This document shows, piece by piece, positions 7,138 through 11,559 of a stretch of DNA of 11,559 nucleotides (within the stretch, counting starts at the first letter, position 1; the number at the start of each line of letters is the position of its first letter). This stretch comes from Carnobacterium_A sp036639135. Lineage in GTDB: Bacteria; Bacillota; Bacilli; Lactobacillales; Carnobacteriaceae. The DNA lies in NCBI GenBank assembly GCA_036639135.1, contig JAVWJE010000066.1:1-11559 (forward strand), given 5' to 3'. The position numbers and the translations under genes are program-made. A model generated the notes under the pieces. It ran no database searches and was not told where the DNA came from. It saw only the letters and a list, made by a program, of their open reading frames with translations.

Positions 7138-8418
7138 ATGACAGATTACGATGTAATCGTAGTTGGCGGTGGCACGAGTGGTATGATGGCAGCAATTTCA
7201 GCAGCCGAAAATGGTGCTAAAGTAGCCGTCGTCGAAAAAAATAAAACACTTGGTCGTAAGTTGCTTGTAACTGGCGGAGGTCGGTGTAATGTAACCAATA
7301 ATCGCGACAAAGAAGAAATTGTTGCACATATCCCTGGAAATGGTCGTTTCCTTTACAGTGCTTTTCATCAATATGATAATTACGATATTATGGATTTCTT
7401 TCGTTCAAACGGTGTTGCTTTAAAAGAAGAAGATCATGGTAGAATGTTTCCCACTACCGATAAATCTCGTACCGTTTTAGAAGCTTTAATCGCTATTATG
7501 GATCGATTAGGAATTATTGTTTATACAGATGCTCCAGTCGAAACCGTTTTATATAAAGATAAAAGAGTTACTGGATTGATTCTTGAAGATGACCGCGAAT
7601 TATCTGCTGAATCCATTGTTCTTTCAACTGGTGGAAGAGCGATGCCAAGAACCGGTTCAACAGGCGATGGTTACAAGTGGGCTAAAAAGGCAGGTCACAG
7701 TATCAAACCACTTTATCCGACAGAGGTCCCTGTCTTATCCGATGAATCATTTATTCAAGATAAAATCTTACAAGGGCTTTCTCTTCGAGATATAAAGTTG
7801 AGTGTTTTAAATAAAAAAGGTAAAAAAGTCATCAGCCATCAAATGGATATGATTTTTACTCATTTTGGCATTTCAGGCCCAGCAGTTTTGCGTTGTTCCA
7901 TGTTTGTGCATCAAACCATGCAAAGAGATAAAACAGATTTTGTGACAATGTCTTTAGATGCTTTACCTGAATTATCTAAAGGTGAACTCACTCAACAAAT
8001 GCAGCGATTAGTAAAAAATGAAGGCGATAAGAGTATAAAGAATGCTTTAAAAGGGCTTGTCCCAGAACGCTATTTACTCTTTGCTTTTGAACGTTTGTCT
8101 CTTAATGAAAATACTCCTTTAAAACAACTATCAGATGAAGAACGATTGAACTTTATCGATTTCCTTAAAGAGTTTAATTTCACTGTAAATGGTACATTGC
8201 CAATTGAAAAAGCCTTTGTTACAGGTGGCGGGATTAATACAAAAGAAGTTAACCCAAAAACAATGGAAAGCAAATTTACAAAAGGTTTATATTTCTCTGG
8301 GGAATTGTTAGATTACAATGGGTACACTGGTGGTTACAACATTACTGGTGCTTTTATAACTGGTCGGGTAGCAGGTATGCATGCCGCGCAACAAGCCTTA
8401 GAAAACAAAAATAACTAA
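7138..8418 (+). CDS. HI0933/YtfP-family FAD-dependent oxidoreductase (often auto-annotated BaiN-like)
   Basis: The 426-residue protein opens with a Rossmann dinucleotide-binding fold: VIVVGGGTSG (residues 6-15) and the acidic end of the second strand in VVEKN. TGGGRCNVTN (45-54) is the diagnostic motif of the HI0933 family. A second FAD-contact region ends the protein, with LLDYNGYTGGYNITGAFITG near residues 391-410. Length agrees with the family (about 400-420). The physiological reaction is not established; names such as BaiN or aminoacetone oxidase are transferred labels and should not be read as bile-acid metabolism. GAGG lies about eight bases before the ATG. The gene is alone on the plus strand, divergent from the glcU-like operon, and ends at the terminator at 8479-8503. 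Confidence 0.93.
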   Translation: MTDYDVIVVGGGTSGMMAAISAAENGAKVAVVEKNKTLGRKLLVTGGGRCNVTNNRDKEEIVAHIPGNGRFLYSAFHQYDNYDIMDFFRSNGVALKEEDHGRMFPTTDKSRTVLEALIAIMDRLGIIVYTDAPVETVLYKDKRVTGLILEDDRELSAESIVLSTGGRAMPRTGSTGDGYKWAKKAGHSIKPLYPTEVPVLSDESFIQDKILQGLSLRDIKLSVLNKKGKKVISHQMDMIFTHFGISGPAVLRCSMFVHQTMQRDKTDFVTMSLDALPELSKGELTQQMQRLVKNEGDKSIKNALKGLVPERYLLFAFERLSLNENTPLKQLSDEERLNFIDFLKEFNFTVNGTLPIEKAFVTGGGINTKEVNPKTMESKFTKGLYFSGELLDYNGYTGGYNITGAFITGRVAGMHAAQQALENKNN

Positions 8419-8478
8419 AAAATTTTAAAACAACATCATATATGAAAAATAAACTATAAATCCCTATTCTAAAAAAAA

Positions 8479-8503
8479 GGATGAGACAAAAAATGTCTCA
8501 TCC
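8479..8503. terminator. Bidirectional intrinsic terminator between convergent genes
   Basis: GGATGAGACA (8479-8488) pairs perfectly with TGTCTCATCC (8494-8503) around an A5 loop. Eight A residues precede it and seven T residues follow it, so both strands carry a hairpin plus U-tract. It ends the plus-strand flavoprotein gene and the minus-strand vanZ-like/methyltransferase/ybaK operon. Confidence 0.9.
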
Positions 8504-8564
8504 TTTTTTTCATTTCAACTTAATTTAGCTCATCCACACCATTTGAGGCGTTTTTTCATTTAAC

Positions 8565-9050
8565 TTACGCTTCAATGTTTGCAAATTTAGCATTAACAAG
8601 TTTTTTTAAGTCTTCGGGAGCTAATTCAACTTGGAAACCTCGTCTTCCAGCAGATACGATTATTTTATCAAGTTCCTCAGCATCTTTTGAAAGATAAACA
8701 GGAAATAATTTTTTCATTCCTATTGGCGAACATCCTCCTCGAATATATCCTGTTGTTTTTTCTAACTCGTTTAGGTGCACTAACTCCATTTTTTTATTGC
8801 CACTAACTTTAGCAAGAGCTTTTAGATTGATTTCACTAGTGCCAAGAATACAAGCCACGACTACCCCAGTCTTGTCCCCAATTGTTACGATCGTTTTATA
8901 CAACTTTTGTTTAGAGGCATCTATTTCTTCTAAACTTGTTTGATCGGCTACATGGTCATCTCGCCAGGGATACTCATGGAGCTGAAAGTCTATTTGGGCT
9001 TTTTCAAGCAATCGAATAGCATTTGTTTTCTGTTGTTTTCCTTTTTTCAT
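8565..9050 (-). CDS. ybaK: Cys-tRNA(Pro)/Cys-tRNA(Cys) deacylase, YbaK/EbsC family
   Basis: The 161-residue protein matches the family's usual length of about 155-160. It belongs to the YbaK/ProX editing domain group, which hydrolyses cysteine wrongly attached to tRNA-Pro by prolyl-tRNA synthetase, acting free in the cytoplasm. Family marks are the N-terminal TNAIRLLEKAQIDFQLHEY, the lysine of KLYKTIV (K52, in the place of the functionally important Lys of YbaK) and the glycine-rich GYIRGGCSPIG (101-111). The start at 9050 has AAGG about nine bases upstream. It lies 41 bases after the methyltransferase stop codon and is probably the last gene of that operon, ending at the shared terminator. 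In enterococci the homologue is called EbsC, a name from a proposed link to aggregation substance expression, which need not apply here. Confidence 0.92.
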   Translation of the reverse strand: MKKGKQQKTNAIRLLEKAQIDFQLHEYPWRDDHVADQTSLEEIDASKQKLYKTIVTIGDKTGVVVACILGTSEINLKALAKVSGNKKMELVHLNELEKTTGYIRGGCSPIGMKKLFPVYLSKDAEELDKIIVSAGRRGFQVELAPEDLKKLVNAKFANIEA

Positions 9051-9091
9051 GTTGCTTTACCTTCTTTATAATAGGGAATTTTATTGAGAGC

Positions 9092-10270
9092 CTATTTTTT
9101 TCGAATAATAAATACTTTCAAATAATCGCCTTGAGTAAACTCAGGATTTATTTTAAAATCATCCGGCAATGTAAACGTTTCTTCTATTGTATATGATTTA
9201 TTTTGATTTTTAAAAGCTTCTTCAATAAACCCTTTAAATTTCTCAGTCGTCACATTTGCCGCATTGGTTGATGCCACAATAATTCCTTTAGGTTTAGTCA
9301 ATTGAATAACTTCTTCTAATAAACTTGCATAATCTTTGGCAGCACTAAACGTCCGTTTTTTCGAACGAGCAAAACTTGGAGGATCAACAACAACAACATC
9401 AAATGCTAGTTTATGACGAATAGCGTATTTAAAGTAATCGAAAACGTCCATCACTCTCACAACATGATCATCTATATTCAAATTATTTAATACAAATTGT
9501 TCGACAGTTTTAGGCAAGCTACGTTTAGCCAAATCAACACTTGTCGTTTCAACTGCCCCTCCCAAAGCTGCTGCTACTGAAAAAGCACCTGTATAACTAA
9601 ACGTATTTAAGACTGTTTTACCCATTGCATATTTTTCTAATAGGCTTTGTCTCACATCACGTTGGTCTAAGAACACACCAGTCATTAAACCATCATCTAA
9701 GTAAGTTGCGTACTTAATGCCATTTTCTAAAATAACTAGTGGTTCTGGAGCGGATTTACCAAAAATTAAATCCGTCTCAGGTTTTGCATTTGTTTCGAAT
9801 CTAATTTTTTCATAAATTCCATTGCTATCTGTCACTACTGCTTGGAACGCTTTTAGAATTAAATCACGATGAGTGTAAATTCCTTTGCTGTACCAAGAAA
9901 AAACGTAATAACCATCGTAAAAATCAATGGTCAATCCACCTAAACCGTCGCCTTCTCCATTAAATACTCGGTAGGCTGTTGTTTGTTCATTCAATTTAAA
10001 AATTGAGCGTTGATCCATTGCTTCTTTAAATAGTCTTTCGTAAAAATTTTGATTGATCATTTCTGTTTGGTTTGTTGTTAAAATCCAACCGTCACCTTTA
10101 TTTTGTTTGGCTAAATAAGCAATAGCTACAAATTTTTTGTGTTCGTCTATACATTGAATCATCGTTCCTTCTGCAAGTTTGGGCTCTTTAACAAAATCCT
10201 CTAATACTAATATCGGATATCCTTTACGTGCACGCTCTGTTGCTCTTCTTTTTAACATAATTTTTTCCAC
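9092..10270 (-). CDS. RlmI-like class I SAM-dependent rRNA methyltransferase (PUA + Rossmann)
   Basis: I place the start at GTG 10270, giving 392 residues close to RlmI's 396, because AAAGGAG lies ten bases before it. An ATG nine codons further up (10297) has no site and sits in a tandem repeat. A PUA-like RNA-binding domain occupies about residues 1-75, followed by the linker motif FNGEGDGLGGLTIDFYD (103-119). The methyltransferase fold has FLDQRD (200-205), the SAM-binding NTFSYTGAFSVAAALGGA (222-239), an acidic strand end at TSVDLA and the catalytic-loop-like DPPSFARSKK (296-305). E. coli RlmI makes m5C1962 in 23S rRNA; the same target is likely but not proven. It lies between the vanZ-like gene and ybaK, in the same direction. 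Confidence 0.9.
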   Translation of the reverse strand: MEKIMLKRRATERARKGYPILVLEDFVKEPKLAEGTMIQCIDEHKKFVAIAYLAKQNKGDGWILTTNQTEMINQNFYERLFKEAMDQRSIFKLNEQTTAYRVFNGEGDGLGGLTIDFYDGYYVFSWYSKGIYTHRDLILKAFQAVVTDSNGIYEKIRFETNAKPETDLIFGKSAPEPLVILENGIKYATYLDDGLMTGVFLDQRDVRQSLLEKYAMGKTVLNTFSYTGAFSVAAALGGAVETTSVDLAKRSLPKTVEQFVLNNLNIDDHVVRVMDVFDYFKYAIRHKLAFDVVVVDPPSFARSKKRTFSAAKDYASLLEEVIQLTKPKGIIVASTNAANVTTEKFKGFIEEAFKNQNKSYTIEETFTLPDDFKINPEFTQGDYLKVFIIRKK

Positions 10271-10294
10271 GACTGTTAATCTCCTTTTTTGTAT

Positions 10295-10315
10295 CATTTA
10301 GCATTTAGCATTTAG
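10295..10315. repeat. Tandem heptamer CATTTAG x3
   Basis: Three exact copies of CATTTAG lie end to end, reading CTAAATG x3 on the minus strand. They start directly after the stop codon of the vanZ-like gene and reach to 27 bases before the proposed methyltransferase GTG. Each copy carries an ATG on the minus strand, but none has a ribosome binding site. Confidence 0.9.
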
Positions 10316-10960
10316 CTATCTAATCCTTTTTTTTCTTTTACTATGTTGTTCGACTATTTTCTGAAAAATCATAAAACAGATTAATCCTATCAGTGTGCCA
10401 ATGGTATTAAATATTAAATCGTCAATGTCTGTTATACCCGTTCCAAAAATAAACTGGAACATCTCAATTGAAAAGGAAAAACAAAAACCTATCAGAATTG
10501 TTTTAAAAAAATAAGGTTTCTTGTTTAGTAAATATGCAACTGCAAATCCCATTGGGACGAACCATAAAATATTTCCGTATAGGTTATAATAATAATCAAA
10601 TAATGTTACCCCTTGAGTCAATTTGAACGTATGAACTAGCGGCGTCAAATTGATACTATTTAACGATTGCATGTTAAACTCTATATTACCTATACTATGT
10701 TCTTCTCGAAAAACCGTCAAATGAATTAATAAAATGATATAGAAAACAAATAGACTTAAACTCATTTCTCGACGTATATTTTTTTCTTTTTGTTTCTTTT
10801 TAAAAAAGATTAGATACACAATACGAATAATTAACCATAAGATAAAGTATAACAAGGTTTGGTCTACACTATAAAAGATAAGCTCTATTAACGGAAAATG
10901 ATTAATGGATTCACTGTATGATTGCTCCATTACATTAAAAAGACCTTGTAAAAATATCAT
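10316..10960 (-). CDS. VanZ-family integral membrane protein
   Basis: The start is taken as ATG 10960 (214 residues). GGAGG ends 11 bases before it, whereas a TTG at 10969 is only two bases from that site and cannot be used efficiently. About five hydrophobic segments are visible. The VanZ-like core shows NLYGNILWFVPMGF (126-139), SIEMFQF (164-170) and TDIDDLIFNTIG (177-188), the family's conserved pattern. VanZ itself gives low-level teicoplanin resistance in enterococci, but most chromosomal members have no shown role in resistance, so a resistance call would be unsafe. The C-terminus is strongly basic (KRKKRIR). It is first in a likely operon with the rRNA methyltransferase and ybaK genes, and divergent from ltaS. 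Confidence 0.88.
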   Translation of the reverse strand: MIFLQGLFNVMEQSYSESINHFPLIELIFYSVDQTLLYFILWLIIRIVYLIFFKKKQKEKNIRREMSLSLFVFYIILLIHLTVFREEHSIGNIEFNMQSLNSINLTPLVHTFKLTQGVTLFDYYYNLYGNILWFVPMGFAVAYLLNKKPYFFKTILIGFCFSFSIEMFQFIFGTGITDIDDLIFNTIGTLIGLICFMIFQKIVEQHSKRKKRIR

Positions 10961-10994
10961 GTAAAGCAAATCCTCCTTTTATACGATGCTCTTC

Positions 10995-11026
10995 ATTATA
11001 ACTTATTTTTCATCATTTTATGGCAA
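10995..11026 (-). promoter_or_regulatory. Promoter of the vanZ-like / methyltransferase / ybaK operon
   Basis: On the minus strand a perfect TATAAT (10995-11000) lies 35 bases before the ATG at 10960. The best -35 match, TTGCCA (11021-11026), has a long 20-base spacer. At 17 bases the hexamer is poor. The -10 is therefore firm and the -35 uncertain. Confidence 0.5.
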
Positions 11027-11045
11027 AAAAAGAAACAAAGTTAGT

Positions 11046-11088
11046 AATCGGTACAAATAACTATACTACCATAAAGTTGTTACCGATT
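11046..11088. repeat. Inverted repeat between two divergent promoters
   Basis: AATCGGTACAA (11046-11056) faces TTGTTACCGATT (11077-11088) across 20 bases. Eight outer and three inner pairs match, with one bulged base. It lies just upstream of both promoters, 20 bases from the outer -35 on the left and 36 from the ltaS -35 on the right. There is no U-tract on either side, so a terminator is unlikely. Confidence 0.7.
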
Positions 11089-11123
11089 GCATTCGCTTTG
11101 CTCAGTTAAAATAAACACAAAAA

Positions 11124-11152
11124 TTGACTATCATAAAAATAACCTGTAAAAT
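11124..11152 (+). promoter_or_regulatory. Sigma-A-type promoter of ltaS
   Basis: TTGACT (11124-11129) and TAAAAT (11147-11152) are spaced by exactly 17 bases, a strong housekeeping match. Transcription would start near 11159, giving a leader of about 100 bases before the GTG start at 11262. Confidence 0.7.
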
Positions 11153-11261
11153 ATATATTAATATGGGTCAATTGAATCCATTATATTGTTTTAAAAATAA
11201 CATCAATCTAAAATAAAAAAATTATTTGATTGTTTGCTTTTTTAAGGAGGATTTTTTACTA

Positions 11262-11559
11262 GTGAATAAACTAAAAAATACATTAAATACTCGATTAGGG
11301 TTCTTTTCATTAGCTGTTGTCTTGTTTTGGGCTAAAACATACTTCAGTTATACACAAGAATTTTCTCTCGGTGTCACAGGAGCTATGCAACAATTCATTT
11401 TGTTCATCAATCCTGTAGCAACAACCGTTTTTTTCTTTTCCATTGCACTTTATTTTAAAAAGAGTAAAAAAGCATATACCGTTTTATTCTTAGTTTATAT
11501 TGTGATGAGTGCCTTACTGTTCGCAAACATTTTATACTATCGTGAGTTTTCTGACTTTC
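11262..11559 (+). CDS. ltaS: Lipoteichoic acid synthase, N-terminal part (partial, runs off window)
   Basis: The first 99 codons are present. AAGGAGG (11244-11250) lies 11 bases before a GTG start at 11262. The visible part holds about three of the five membrane segments expected at the N-terminus of LTA synthases. The words KTYFSYTQEFSLGVTGAMQ, ILFINP and LFANILYYREFSDF closely follow Staphylococcus aureus LtaS. LtaS builds the glycerol-phosphate chain of type I lipoteichoic acid on the outer membrane face, using phosphatidylglycerol. The catalytic sulfatase-like domain, with its metal-bound threonine nucleophile, lies beyond the window. Some relatives carry a primase paralogue (LtaP) or several LtaS-like proteins, and the fragment cannot separate these. 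Confidence 0.88.
   Translation, partial: MNKLKNTLNTRLGFFSLAVVLFWAKTYFSYTQEFSLGVTGAMQQFILFINPVATTVFFFSIALYFKKSKKAYTVLFLVYIVMSALLFANILYYREFSDF

Larger units (their letters stand above)
10961..11261. other. Divergent intergenic region between vanZ-like gene and ltaS
   Basis: This 301-base gap holds the minus-strand promoter for the vanZ-like operon (10995-11026), an inverted repeat with a 20-base loop (11046-11088), the ltaS promoter (11124-11152) and an AT-rich leader of about 100 bases. Just before the ltaS ribosome binding site, 11206-11231 could form a weak AT-only hairpin. No ORF of note is present. Confidence 0.7.

Noticed and set aside
10271..10297. ATG start for the methyltransferase at 10297
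   Set aside because: There is no ribosome binding site before it, it lies in the heptamer repeat, and a good AAAGGAG precedes the GTG at 10270.
10316..10960. Teicoplanin resistance gene vanZ
   Set aside because: Only family membership is supported; there is no van cluster or resistance context here.
10961..10969. TTG start for the VanZ-family protein at 10969
   Set aside because: GGAGG is only two bases away; the ATG at 10960 has an 11-base spacing and is preferred.

Overview
The window is ordinary low-GC Gram-positive chromosome. AT-rich codon use, AGGAGG-type ribosome binding sites, a lipoprotein with a lipobox, a type I lipoteichoic acid synthase start, a GlcU-type sugar carrier and a YbaK/EbsC-type deacylase all point to Lactobacillales, probably Carnobacteriaceae or Enterococcaceae. 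The genus is an inference and cannot be fixed from the sequence alone. No phage, complete insertion sequence, CRISPR array, rRNA or tRNA was seen.

Layout from left to right. (1) 1-3249, minus strand: an ABC exporter operon. It has an extended -10 promoter, a LolD/MacB-type ATPase (2494-3195), and an FtsX-type permease carrying two very long coiled-coil arms (1-2480), cut by the left window edge. (2) 3252-4132, minus: a PepSY-repeat lipoprotein with its own promoter and terminator. (3) 3997-4705: a 0.7 kb gap with a doubtful small ORF, a possible remnant of a lost gene, and two strong hairpins. (4) 4706-7032, minus: a two-gene operon of a GlcU-like sugar carrier followed by an APC-family amino acid permease. 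(5) 7138-8418, plus: an HI0933/YtfP-family flavoprotein, ending at a bidirectional terminator shared with the next operon. (6) 8565-11026, minus: a VanZ-family membrane protein, an RlmI-like rRNA methyltransferase and a Cys-tRNA deacylase, probably co-transcribed. (7) 11124-11559, plus: the promoter and first 99 codons of ltaS, cut by the right edge.

Functionally the window mixes envelope work (ABC exporter, PepSY lipoprotein, VanZ protein, LTA synthase), nutrient uptake (sugar and amino acid carriers) and translation quality (rRNA methylation, mischarged tRNA editing). No clear new multi-gene system was found. The most notable items are the duplicated twin coiled-coil permease, an inverted repeat between the vanZ-like and ltaS promoters, a tandem heptamer at the vanZ-like/methyltransferase junction that bears on the start codon, and the decayed-looking stretch at about 4143-4530. 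Two start codons differ from the longest possible ORF and are corrected here: 10270 (GTG) for the methyltransferase and 10960 (ATG) for the VanZ protein.
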